A DNA stretch of 64,000 nt, taken from the NCBI RefSeq assembly GCF_042610495.1, contig NZ_JBHGAP010000001.1:1736001-1800000 (forward strand). The letters are read 5' to 3'. This DNA comes from RU20A sp042610495 (GTDB lineage: Bacteria > Pseudomonadota > Alphaproteobacteria > Rhizobiales > Rhizobiaceae). Below the pieces are notes generated by a model that did no database searches, was not told the origin of the DNA, and was given only the letters and a program-made list of their open reading frames with translations. The position numbers were made by a program, and so were the translations under genes. Positions 51,120-60,029 of this stretch are shown here, one piece after another (the stretch's first letter is position 1; every line of letters starts with the position of its first letter).

Positions 51120-52151
51120 ATGCTCAAGCTCCTCGCCATTGTCCTTCTCGTCATCGTCGCCGCCTTTGGGGCCGCCATCCTGTTCAGCCAGTGGGAAGCA
51201 CGCCGCCTGACGGCGTCGGCCCCCGATCCCGGCGAGCGGATCGATGTGGGCGGTTTCCGGATGAACAGCGTGCTCGTGCCCGCCGGCCCCGCCGCCGACC
51301 TGCCGCCCATCGTCTTCATCCACGGCGCCAGCGGCAACATGCTGGACCAGATGGTGCCCTTCCGGCCACTGCTGGAGGGCCGCGCCGAGATGCTCTTCGT
51401 CGATCGCCCCGGACACGGCTTTTCGGAGCGCGGCGGGCCGGAAAACGCCTGGCCGGACGGACAGGCCGACGCCATCGCCCGGCTGATGGAAAAGCGCGGC
51501 ATCCGCAAGGCGATCATCGTCGGCCATTCCTTCGCGGGCGCCGTGGTCGCGAGTTTCGCGCTCCGCCATCCCGACATGGTCCAAGGCCTGGTCTTCCTGT
51601 CGCCGGCCACACACCCCTGGCCGGGCGGCATCACCTGGTATTACACGGTCGCCAGCACCCCGGTCGCCGGCTGGCTCTTCGCCAACGCGATCGCCACGCC
51701 CGTCGGCCTGATGCTGCTGGACAAGATTTCCGCCGCCGTCTTTGCGCCCAACCACCCGCCGGCCGACTATGTGGCGAAGACCGCGCCGCAGCTGGTGTTG
51801 CGCCCGGACACGTTCCGCAACAACGCGACCGACATTGCCAACCTGCTCGACTATGTGACGCGGGTTTCCCCGCGCTACCCGGAGATCAAGGCCCCGACCG
51901 TCATCATCACCGGCGACAGCGACGACGTTGTGCTCGCCGACATCCACTCGCGTAGCCTTGCGCGTGACATCAAGGGATCGGAACTGGTCTGGATTGCTCA
52001 TCTCGGCCACAAGCCGGATTACATGGCGACCGACGTGGCGGTCGCGGCCATCGAGAAGGTCGCCGGGCGGGATCGCGACCTCCAGATGCTCGCAAGGCGG
52101 GCCGGAGCCCGCCTTGCCGATGAGACCGCAACGGCCTCGATTGTAAAATGA
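51120..52151 (+). CDS. Alpha/beta hydrolase, membrane-anchored
   Basis: The product has 343 residues. An N-terminal hydrophobic anchor (MLKLLAIVLLVIVAAFGAAI) precedes an alpha/beta-hydrolase domain with the oxyanion strand PPIVFIHGASGNMLDQM, nucleophile elbow IIVGHSFAGAVVASFAL (Ser), acid in ITGDSDDVV and the catalytic His in HLGHKPDY. The substrate is unknown. A 242-bp gap separates it from the TPR gene. Confidence 0.9.
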   Translation: MLKLLAIVLLVIVAAFGAAILFSQWEARRLTASAPDPGERIDVGGFRMNSVLVPAGPAADLPPIVFIHGASGNMLDQMVPFRPLLEGRAEMLFVDRPGHGFSERGGPENAWPDGQADAIARLMEKRGIRKAIIVGHSFAGAVVASFALRHPDMVQGLVFLSPATHPWPGGITWYYTVASTPVAGWLFANAIATPVGLMLLDKISAAVFAPNHPPADYVAKTAPQLVLRPDTFRNNATDIANLLDYVTRVSPRYPEIKAPTVIITGDSDDVVLADIHSRSLARDIKGSELVWIAHLGHKPDYMATDVAVAAIEKVAGRDRDLQMLARRAGARLADETATASIVK

Positions 52152-52163
52152 TGCCGGGGCGTC

Positions 52164-53603
52164 TCAGACGCCGCTGATACCGTCCGAGCCGATATAGGCG
52201 ATGCGCAGCATGTTGGTGGCGCCCGGCGTGCGCAGCGGCACACCGGCGGAGATGATGATGCGGTCGCCCGGCTGGCCGAAGCCTTCCGTGGCCACGATAC
52301 GGCAGGCGCGGTTGACCATGTCGTCGAGGTCGGAGGCATCCTCCGTCACCACGCAGTGCATGCCCCACACCACAGCCAGACGACGCGCGGTCTGGATGAC
52401 CGGCGAGAGCGCGATGATCGGCACCTGCGGACGCTCGCGCGCGGTGCGCAGGCCCGTATTTCCCGAAGCCGTGTAGCAGACGATGGCCGACAGCTTGAGC
52501 GTCTCGGCAATCTGGTGGGCGGCTAGCGAGATGGCGTCCGCACCGGTCGCTTCCGGCGGCGTGCGCTGGGCATAGATGATGCCCGGATAGTGGGGATCGC
52601 GTTCCACCTTCTCGGCGATCGACGCCATGGTGGAGACGGCCTCGACCGGATATTCGCCCGAAGCCGATTCGGCCGAAAGCATGACGGCGTCCGCACCTTC
52701 GAACACGGCGGTCGCCACGTCGGAGACTTCGGCGCGGGTCGGAACCGGCGCGGAGATCATCGATTCGAGCATCTGGGTGGCCACGACCACCGGCTTGCCG
52801 GCGCGGCGGCAGGCGCGGATCAGCTGCTTCTGCAGGCCCGGCACGGATTCAAGCGGCATTTCCACGCCGAGATCGCCACGCGCTACCATCAGCGCGTCCG
52901 AGAGCTCGATGATTTCGTCGATCCGCTCGATGGCCTGCGGCTTTTCGATCTTCGACATCAGGCCGACGCGGCCGCGCGCCACCTTGCGCACTTCCGACAG
53001 GTCTTCCGGACGCTGGATGAAGGAGAGCGCGACCCAGTCGACTTCGTCCGTCTCGAGAACGGCGTCGAGGTCGGCGCGGTCCTTTTCCGTCAGCGCGCCG
53101 ACGGGCAGCAGCGTATCGGGCAGGCTCACGCCCTTGCGGTCGGAGATCTTGGTGCCGGAGACGACCGTGCAGACGATGCTCTTGCCATCGGCCTTCTCGG
53201 CCTTCAGGTGCAGCTTGCCGTCATCGATCAGCAGGCGGTGGCCGGCCTTCACGGCTTCGAGGATTTCCGGGTGCGGCAGGAAGACGCGCGTGTTGTCGCC
53301 CAGCGCCTCGTTGCTGTCGAGCGTGAAGGTCTGGCCGGGCTTCAGCTCCACCTTGCCCTCGGCAAACTTGCCGACACGCAGCTTGGGACCCTGCAGGTCG
53401 GCGAGGATGCCGATGGGACGGCCACAGCGCGCCTCGACGTTGCGAATGCGCTGGATCAGCGTACGCATGAGGTCATGGCTGGCATGGCTCATATTGATGC
53501 GGAAGAGATCCGCGCCCGCCTCGTGCAGCTTCTGGATCATCTCCTCCTCGCTGGAGGCCGGCCCGAGCGTGGCGAGGATCTTCGCTTTCCTGTTGCGTCT
53601 CAT
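52164..53603 (-). CDS. pyk: Pyruvate kinase
   Basis: The product has 479 residues. It transfers phosphate from phosphoenolpyruvate to ADP. KILATLGPASSEEEMIQKLHEAGADLFRINMSHAS, GVSLPDTLLPVGALTEKD, VDWVALSFIQRPEDL, SKIEKPQAIERIDEII with the active-site Lys, and ARGDLGVEMPLE are intact, as is the C-terminal allosteric domain. Its start overlaps the upstream DUF1036 stop by one base (TGATG), so translation is coupled. Confidence 0.97.
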   Translation of the reverse strand: MRRNRKAKILATLGPASSEEEMIQKLHEAGADLFRINMSHASHDLMRTLIQRIRNVEARCGRPIGILADLQGPKLRVGKFAEGKVELKPGQTFTLDSNEALGDNTRVFLPHPEILEAVKAGHRLLIDDGKLHLKAEKADGKSIVCTVVSGTKISDRKGVSLPDTLLPVGALTEKDRADLDAVLETDEVDWVALSFIQRPEDLSEVRKVARGRVGLMSKIEKPQAIERIDEIIELSDALMVARGDLGVEMPLESVPGLQKQLIRACRRAGKPVVVATQMLESMISAPVPTRAEVSDVATAVFEGADAVMLSAESASGEYPVEAVSTMASIAEKVERDPHYPGIIYAQRTPPEATGADAISLAAHQIAETLKLSAIVCYTASGNTGLRTARERPQVPIIALSPVIQTARRLAVVWGMHCVVTEDASDLDDMVNRACRIVATEGFGQPGDRIIISAGVPLRTPGATNMLRIAYIGSDGISGV

Positions 53604-54079
53604 CAGTTGCTTTCCTGAGTGCTGCCGGGGGTATCGGAAAGCTGAACCATCCAGCTGCCCTGCCGCCCCGTGTCATATTCCTTGAAGCCCATGCGCTGGA
53701 AGCCGCGCGCGAAGCAATCCTGCACGCCGGTGATCTTGAACAGGTTTTCCGCCACGCACATCTGCACGTCGCCCGTCCAGCGCCCGCCACGCGCGGCGTC
53801 CTCGGCATAGAGATAATAGTAGCGCGATTTCAGCTCGCCCTCGATCAGCGTGGCGCAGGTCGTGGCGGGCACCTGCCACCACCCTTCGGTCACCCAACCC
53901 TCTTTCGCGCGATAGCCGATCGCAACGCCGACCAGATTCTGCGTGCCGTTACACACCCGGAAATCGGCCCGCGCCGCATCGGCGGCAAACAGCGGGACGG
54001 CGAGTGCGGCAGCAGCAAGACTCATGCAGCCGAATGACAGGCCGCCGAGGCGCGTTTTGAAGGACGTCTTGATAGTCAC
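53603..54079 (-). CDS. DUF1036 exported protein
   Basis: The product has 158 residues. A signal peptide (LGGLSFGCMSLAAAALAVPLFAA, cleavage near ARA) leads to the DUF1036 domain: FRVCNGTQNLVGVAIGYRAKEGWVTEGWWQVPATTCATLIEGEL, YYLYAEDAARGG, MCVAENLFKITGVQDCFARGFQRMGF, with paired cysteines. The start is taken as GTG at 54079 for signal-peptide shape; the frame opens at 54151. The function is unknown; pairing with pyk is common in Rhizobiales. Confidence 0.85.
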   Translation of the reverse strand: MTIKTSFKTRLGGLSFGCMSLAAAALAVPLFAADAARADFRVCNGTQNLVGVAIGYRAKEGWVTEGWWQVPATTCATLIEGELKSRYYYLYAEDAARGGRWTGDVQMCVAENLFKITGVQDCFARGFQRMGFKEYDTGRQGSWMVQLSDTPGSTQESN

Positions 54080-54282
54080 GGCTTCCAAAGGGCTCCGCTC
54101 CGATTTGCCCAGGACGTTCTTGCGACGCGCCGCCCCGAATGTCAACGACAATTCTAATCGATTTATATGACAGGAAACCAGTCGCGCCGCCCTCGTTTCC
54201 CGCCCAGCCTTGCGGTCTGACCTGACGCATGCGATCAGACCGCGTCAGCATCATGGCATAGATGGCAGCAGGATCGAAGGGA

Positions 54283-55086
54283 ATGGTTAAAGACATCACG
54301 GCATTCGAGACGATCGAGGGAGATGCGACGCGCGGCCTGGTGATTCTGGCCGACCACGCCACCAATCTTGTACCCGCCGAGTATGACAATCTCGGCCTGC
54401 CGCCCGAGGCCTTCGCCCGCCACATCGCCTACGACATCGGCATCGAGCCGCTGACGCGCCGCCTCGCCGCCCGACTTGGCGTTCCCGCCGTGCTGTCGCG
54501 CTTCTCGCGCCTCGTCATCGATCCCAATCGCGGCGAGGACGATCCGACCCTCATCATGCGCCTCTCCGACGGTGCGATCATCCCTGGCAATCATCCGCTG
54601 CCGGATGGCGAGCGCGAGCGCCGTCTCAACCGTTTTCACCGCCCCTACCACAAGGCCGTGGCCGAAACGATCGCCCGTGTGGCGGAGGCCTCCGGCAAGG
54701 CGCCACTCGTCATCTCCCTGCACTCCTTCACGCCGCACTGGAAAGGTGTCGCCCGCCCCTGGCATGTCGGCGTGCTCTGGGACAGCGATCCCCGCGCCGT
54801 GACCCCGCTTCTCGACGCGCTGGCAGCACCCGGCGATATCGTCGTCGGCGACAACGAGCCCTATGACGGCGCGCTGCGCGGCGACACGCTCTACCGCCAC
54901 TGCATGGTCGCGGGCCTGGCGCACGCGTTGATCGAGGTACGGCAGGACCTGATCGCCGACGCGGCCGGCGTCGAAAGCTGGGAAGCCCGCCTCGCCCCGG
55001 TGCTGGAGGCGCTTAACGCGCGTGCCGACTGCCACCGCGCCGAGCGCCACGCCTCGCGCACCGGCCCCTACGACACGGATCCTTGA
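54283..55086 (+). CDS. N-formylglutamate amidohydrolase family protein
   Basis: The product has 267 residues. Motifs LVILADHATNLVPAEYDNLGLP, DPNRGEDDPTLIMRLSDG, RFHRPYHKAV and ISLHSFTPHWKG match the N-formylglutamate deformylase/amidohydrolase family, zinc enzymes of histidine degradation or related deformylations. No hut genes are adjacent, so the substrate is open. The ATG at 54283 follows AGGATCGAAGG; an ATG at 54262 is in frame. It is followed by DUF1244. Confidence 0.9.
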   Translation: MVKDITAFETIEGDATRGLVILADHATNLVPAEYDNLGLPPEAFARHIAYDIGIEPLTRRLAARLGVPAVLSRFSRLVIDPNRGEDDPTLIMRLSDGAIIPGNHPLPDGERERRLNRFHRPYHKAVAETIARVAEASGKAPLVISLHSFTPHWKGVARPWHVGVLWDSDPRAVTPLLDALAAPGDIVVGDNEPYDGALRGDTLYRHCMVAGLAHALIEVRQDLIADAAGVESWEARLAPVLEALNARADCHRAERHASRTGPYDTDP

Positions 55087-55097
55087 AGGAGAACGAC

Positions 55098-55433
55098 ATG
55101 AGCGACCAGACGCCTGCGACCGGGCCTGCAAACGAGATGAGCGCCGGGGAGATCCGCGATGCCGAGGCGGCCGCCTTCCGCCGCCTGCTCTCCCATTTGT
55201 CCAACCGGTCGGACGTGCAGAACATCGACCTGATGAATCTGGCCGGCTTCTGCCGCAACTGCCTGGCCAACTGGTATCGCGACGCCGCGACTGAGGCGGG
55301 GCATCCGATCGACAAGGATGCCGCGCGCGAACACGTCTACGGCATGCCCTACGAGGAATGGCGCGAGAAGCACCAGCGCGAGGCGAGCGACACCCAGAAG
55401 CAGGCCTTCGAGCGCAATCGGCCGCAGGAATAG
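55098..55433 (+). CDS. DUF1244 protein
   Basis: The product has 111 residues: AAAFRRLLSHLSNRSDVQNIDLMNLAGFCRNCLANWYRDAATEAG and YGMPYEEWREKHQREAS are the DUF1244 signature. It is a small helical protein of unknown function. GAAGGAGAAC precedes the ATG. It starts 11 nt after the amidohydrolase stop and is probably in one transcript. Confidence 0.9.
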   Translation: MSDQTPATGPANEMSAGEIRDAEAAAFRRLLSHLSNRSDVQNIDLMNLAGFCRNCLANWYRDAATEAGHPIDKDAAREHVYGMPYEEWREKHQREASDTQKQAFERNRPQE

Positions 55434-55616
55434 CGCAGTCCTCGTTTTCAACAGCCCGCCCACAGGCAGGCGCAAACGAAATTCGGCCATTCTTTCAAGC
55501 CACCTCCCGCGCCACCCATCGTCCGTTGTGCCAAACCAGGCCAATCTCCCTTGACCGGCGGGCGGCAAAGCGGCAGATGACGGGCCCGAACAAAAAGACG
55601 CGGACAGGAGCGATCA

Positions 55617-55871
55617 ATGGAAGAAACCGCAGCAGTCGAGAATGTGGCCGCCGCCGAACTGCGCCAGTTCATCGAGCGCATCGAACGGCTGGAAGAAGAG
55701 AAGGCCTCGATCGCGGATGACATCAAGGACGTCTTCGGCGAAGCCAAGGGCCGTGGCTACGACACCAAGGCCATGAAGACCATCATCCGCCTGCGCAAGA
55801 AGGACGCCAACGAGCGCATCGAGGAGGAAACGATCCTCCAGACCTATATGGCCGCACTCGGCATGGAATAA
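55617..55871 (+). CDS. gapR: GapR-family nucleoid-associated protein (DUF2312)
   Basis: The product has 84 residues: LRQFIERIERLEEEKASIADDIKDVFGEAKGRGYDTKAMKTIIRLRKKD and the C-terminal EEETILQTYMAALG. This is DUF2312. In Caulobacter, GapR clamps overtwisted DNA ahead of replication and transcription and aids chromosome replication. AGGAGCGATCA precedes the ATG. It has its own terminator; I see no CtrA box in the 183-bp gap upstream. Confidence 0.93.
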   Translation: MEETAAVENVAAAELRQFIERIERLEEEKASIADDIKDVFGEAKGRGYDTKAMKTIIRLRKKDANERIEEETILQTYMAALGME

Positions 55872-55872
55872 G

Positions 55873-55898
55873 AAAGGGGCGCTGCGGGCGCCCTTTTT
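55873..55898 (+). terminator. Terminator after gapR
   Basis: GGGCGC / GCGCCC with a TGCG loop and flanking A/T pairs is followed by TTTTT, 2 nt after the stop codon. Confidence 0.75.
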
Positions 55899-56054
55899 GT
55901 TGCGGAAAAGCCAACCGGCTGACGTGAGAAACCCGTCAGATCAAAAAGCCGCCAAAGCGGCGGCATTGAGCCTCGTATCACAAGAATTTCAGCGCTGACG
56001 AAAACGGGCCGCCCGCGGGGCAGCCCGTAAAGTTCAACTGTCGCACGCAAAGTC

Positions 56055-57998
56055 TCAGTTGGTGCCGAAACGCTTCACTTCCATGAAGTTCACGGCCGTC
56101 CCGCTGAACCGGCCCGTATCGATGCGCACCGGCTGGTCGCTCGTAAAGCCGGCTGCATAGACCGTGGTCGGCGCGGCGCGCAGCGAGCGGCTGACGAAAC
56201 GCGGCGCCTTGACCGGCTTGGAAAGCGTCGCCATGCGGCCTGTCGACAGCGCCCATTCGGCGATGATCTTGTCCGTCAGCTTCGGCTCGGTGCGCTTGGC
56301 CGTGCGCGTCGCGGCGTCGGCATCGGTCTTCTTCGGGCGACCGCCCTTCTGCGGCTGCAGGATTTCATCCTTCGGCTGGGCCTGGAAGACGCCCTGGCCG
56401 GCCGGCGTCTCGCCGATCGGCGTGAAGGCGGAAAGATCGGCCGGCTGCTGGTCCATGACAGACTTCGGCTCGGGCGTCGGGTCGGCAAGCGCCACCTTGG
56501 TCTGGGCTTCGGTCGGCAGTTCACGCGGTCCCGCGGCAGCGGCGGACGCCTGCTGGGCGAGAATGGCCTGCTGGGCCGGGCTGGTCTCCTCGCCGGCCGG
56601 AACCGGGGCGAGCGCAGCGACGGTGGCAGACGCAACGGTCGAACGGTCGGCCGTCGCCGGCACGGCGACGTTGGCTTCGGCCACGCTCTGCAGCAGCGTC
56701 TCGTCGGCCGGGCGCAGGCTCGGCACCGGCACGGACGCCAGCTCGATGCCGTCCTCGGTCTCGGCGTCCTCTGCGGCCGCCATCTGGCTCGCCAGCATGG
56801 CGCGAGCCTGCGGCACAGGCACCTTGTACTGGGCAAGATCGGCAAATTCGCCGGTTGCAGCGTCGGCTGCCGGCGGCACGGCCTCGGCCGTCACGGCGGC
56901 GATGGCTGCCTGGCTGGCCGTCTGCTGCTGGTTCACGAGCGCCACGGCCATGCCCGGATCCTCGGCCTGCTGGCGGAAGGCCGGACGGTTGAGCGGCACC
57001 GGCGCATTGAGCGCTTCGGCCGTTTCCGTCTGCGGCTGCACGGCCGGCTGGGCGGCTTCGATGCCCGGCAGGGCTTCGTTCTGGGCGACGGCCGTCACAG
57101 GCGCCGGCTTGGCACGCGCGGCGGGCGCCTCTTCGTCATCACCGCCGGCACCGGCGCCGGCTGCGATGGCATCGGGTTCTTCATCCTCGTCGCCCCCGCC
57201 AAAGAGCATGGCGAAGAGATTGCCGGGACGCTTCTTCTCCACGTCGCCCGCGCCCGTCGCGCCACCGCCCGCCACCTGGATGGCATTGGCGCCAACGCGC
57301 TTCTTGTAGTCGGCAACGGCCTGGGCATAGCCCGGCAAAGGCTTTCCGTCCGAGGGGATGTGCATGGTCTTGCCATCGGGGAAGACGCGCACGAGTTCCT
57401 GGCGCGTCATGCGCGGCCAGGCGCGCACGCCGCCGACATCCATGTGCACGAAGGGCGAACCGGAGGTCGGGTAATAGCCGACGCCGCCCACCTGGAAGCG
57501 CATGCCGATCTCGCGGAGCTTCGCGAGCTTCACGCCGGGAATGTAGAAGTCCATGGCCTTGCCGAGCATGTGCTGGCTTTTCTTGGCCACGCCGCGCGTG
57601 CGGGTGCGCAGCATGTTGTTCGTCGCCGGAGAGCGATAGGCCGAGACGACGTGGATGTAATCCTTGGCGCCGGCCGCCTGATAGACCTCCCAGACGAGAT
57701 CGAAGAGGCGCGGATCCATGTTGGTCGGCTCGTTGCGGCGCCAGTCGCGCAGGAACCTGTTGATCTGCTGCAGGCCCTTCTGGTCGTAGCGGCCATTGCG
57801 CTTGAACGTGATGGCCGCCTTTTCGCCCGTATGGATGAAATAGAGCTTCAGGGTGCGCGTCTGTCCCGCGGCCTCGACCGGCGGGGCAAAGCCCGGGGAG
57901 ACCATCGACGCCGCAAGGACAACCGCCAGGGCAAAACGCGACGCACGCTTCAGCGACGCACCGCACAAGCTCTTCAGCGCCTTGCCCGCAGGCGTCAT
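56055..57998 (-). CDS. DUF882/M15-type peptidoglycan peptidase with long tail
   Basis: The product has 647 residues. After a signal sequence (FALAVVLAASMVSPGFAPPVEA) comes a domain of about 160 residues with zinc motifs of the M15/DUF882 fold (SQHMLGKAMDFYIPG, that is SxHxxGxAxD, and SPFVHMDVGG). This resembles E. coli YcbK/MepK, an endopeptidase of peptidoglycan. The last 400 residues are low-complexity Ala/Pro/Glu-rich, ending in a conserved-looking AGFTSDQPVRIDTGRFSG. The start is uncertain: the frame opens at 58145. Confidence 0.85.
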   Translation of the reverse strand: MTPAGKALKSLCGASLKRASRFALAVVLAASMVSPGFAPPVEAAGQTRTLKLYFIHTGEKAAITFKRNGRYDQKGLQQINRFLRDWRRNEPTNMDPRLFDLVWEVYQAAGAKDYIHVVSAYRSPATNNMLRTRTRGVAKKSQHMLGKAMDFYIPGVKLAKLREIGMRFQVGGVGYYPTSGSPFVHMDVGGVRAWPRMTRQELVRVFPDGKTMHIPSDGKPLPGYAQAVADYKKRVGANAIQVAGGGATGAGDVEKKRPGNLFAMLFGGGDEDEEPDAIAAGAGAGGDDEEAPAARAKPAPVTAVAQNEALPGIEAAQPAVQPQTETAEALNAPVPLNRPAFRQQAEDPGMAVALVNQQQTASQAAIAAVTAEAVPPAADAATGEFADLAQYKVPVPQARAMLASQMAAAEDAETEDGIELASVPVPSLRPADETLLQSVAEANVAVPATADRSTVASATVAALAPVPAGEETSPAQQAILAQQASAAAAGPRELPTEAQTKVALADPTPEPKSVMDQQPADLSAFTPIGETPAGQGVFQAQPKDEILQPQKGGRPKKTDADAATRTAKRTEPKLTDKIIAEWALSTGRMATLSKPVKAPRFVSRSLRAAPTTVYAAGFTSDQPVRIDTGRFSGTAVNFMEVKRFGTN

Positions 57999-58265
57999 CA
58001 ATCCGACTAGATTTGGCAAACTCAATCCCCGTCCGCAGGACAAATGCGCCGCTCTGTCCCCTTTGACCGTGAAATAAGGTGACACAATGGCACTTTTGCA
58101 ACAGTCGTCACCCATCCTATAATATAGTGAATGGATCCCTAACAAGGTCTAAACGACTGGAAGATCGGGGAAAGCAGCCGCCACCCCCTGCAAAGTCCGT
58201 GGGTTGGGGCAAATGTGGCGCGATTGGCGCAGGCGGAAAGCCGGGCGCAAGGCCCGGCCCGCGTC

Positions 58266-59813
58266 TCAGGCGGCGTTCTGCAACGGATTGTCCGGGTCGA
58301 TTCCGTAATCCTTGAGCTTGCGGTAGAGCGTGGAGCGGCCAATGCCGAGCTTGCGCGCCACCTGGCTCATCTGCCCGCGGTAGAATTTCAGCGCAAAGCG
58401 GATCAGCTCCTCCTCCACATCGGCAAGCTTGCGCACGTCGCCGCCGTCATCAAGCGTGAGGATGGAATTGGCCGAGCGCATTTCGGCGGCCGCCGTGCGC
58501 AGGGCGGCCGTGTCTGGCTGGCCGAAATCCGGATAGACGGGCGGCAGCGGATTGGGTGTGGCCGACCCCACCACCGGCAATGCCGCCTCCCCGACATTCA
58601 GGCTGCCCGCCTCGGTAACCACGAAGCCCGGGATCTGAGTCGCGATCTGTGGGAAGTCGCGAACCGTCAGATCCGGCCCCTCCGCCAGCACCACGGCCCG
58701 GAAGATGACGTTCTCGAGCTGGCGAATATTGCCCGGCCAGTCATAGGCCGTCAGCAGCGCCATGGCACCGCGGGAAATGCCGAGCGTTGCCGGCAGGCGT
58801 TGCTCGATGCTGAAGCGCTCGACAAAGGCGCGCACGAGAACGGGAATGTCCTCCTTGCGCTTGCGCAGCGCCGGAATGGAAATCGGGAACACGTTGAGGC
58901 GGTAGTAGAGATCCTCGCGGAACCGTCCCTCGTGCACTTCCTCGATCAGATCCTTGTTGGTCGCGGAGATGAGGCGGACATTGACCTTGCGCGGCTGGCT
59001 GGCGCCCACCGTCTCGATTTCGCCCTGCTGCACGGCACGCAGGAGCTTGACCTGCACGTCGAGCGGCAAATCGCCGATCTCGTCCAGGAACAGCGTGCCG
59101 CCATCGGCCTCCACGAACTTGCCGGCATGCCGTTCGCTGGCGCCGGTAAACGCGCCCTTCTCGTGGCCGAAGAGAATGCTCTCGACCAGATTTTGCGGAA
59201 TGGCGCCGCAATTGACGGTGATGAAGGGCTTGCCACTCCGCTCGCTGGCCGCCTGGATGGCGCGGGCCACCATTTCCTTGCCGACGCCAGACTCGCCTTC
59301 GAGCACGACGGGAATGTTCGACTGCGCCGCGCGGCGGCCGAGATCGATGACGCGCAGCATGGCGGGGCTGGCCGAAACGATGTCATCGAAAGACACCGCC
59401 TGCCCGCGCGGACGCCGGCCGGGAGTGCGGCGGCCATGGCCTTCCGCGGCCAGCTTCAGCGCATTGGTAATGGCCACAGAGACGCGCTCCGGGGTGAGCG
59501 GCTTGACGACGAAATCGAAGGCACCGGCCTGCATGGCCTTCACCACAGTATCGATACCGCCCTGGCCGGTCTGGACGATGATCGGCATCGTGTAGCCATA
59601 ATGCCTGATCGTCTCGAGGAAGGTCTGGCCATCCATCTCCGGCATCATGAGATCGAGCAGCACGGCGCGTATCGAGGTCGTATTGCGCGCGATGATATCA
59701 AGCGCAGTCAGGCCGTTTTCCGCCTGCAAGGGCACGTAACCGAGTTTCTCGACGATATTGACCAGCAGACGCCGCTGGATCGGATCGTCTTCCACAATGA
59801 GAATCTTGGTCAT
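58266..59813 (-). CDS. NtrC-type sigma-54-dependent response regulator
   Basis: The product has 515 residues. The receiver domain has Asp54 (LLDLMMPEMDG) and the acidic pair EDD at 8-10. The AAA+ domain has Walker A GESGVGKE, the sigma-54 contact GAFTGA (HEKGAFTGASER) and Walker B GTLFLDEIGDLP. A C-terminal Fis helix-turn-helix follows (MSQVARKLGIGRSTLYRKLKDYGI). GAGGAGAGC precedes the start. No sensor kinase gene is adjacent, so it is an orphan. Confidence 0.95.
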   Translation of the reverse strand: MTKILIVEDDPIQRRLLVNIVEKLGYVPLQAENGLTALDIIARNTTSIRAVLLDLMMPEMDGQTFLETIRHYGYTMPIIVQTGQGGIDTVVKAMQAGAFDFVVKPLTPERVSVAITNALKLAAEGHGRRTPGRRPRGQAVSFDDIVSASPAMLRVIDLGRRAAQSNIPVVLEGESGVGKEMVARAIQAASERSGKPFITVNCGAIPQNLVESILFGHEKGAFTGASERHAGKFVEADGGTLFLDEIGDLPLDVQVKLLRAVQQGEIETVGASQPRKVNVRLISATNKDLIEEVHEGRFREDLYYRLNVFPISIPALRKRKEDIPVLVRAFVERFSIEQRLPATLGISRGAMALLTAYDWPGNIRQLENVIFRAVVLAEGPDLTVRDFPQIATQIPGFVVTEAGSLNVGEAALPVVGSATPNPLPPVYPDFGQPDTAALRTAAAEMRSANSILTLDDGGDVRKLADVEEELIRFALKFYRGQMSQVARKLGIGRSTLYRKLKDYGIDPDNPLQNAA

Positions 59814-60029
59814 CAAAGCTCTCCTCAGGCGAAGTGGTGCAAAACGGGACGTCATGTGCCGTTCCATGACGACAGTCGTGCCAGAAAGGACTGAAGATCG
59901 GCTTTGGAGAAACACTCGCATTTTACCGGTTGCGCAGGTCGCACACCCGGCCCATATCCTTGTCCACATGGCAGCCGTCCCGCCTGCGAACGGCCTGTTC
60001 GATCCCTGACCATAACCGCGAGATTTTCC

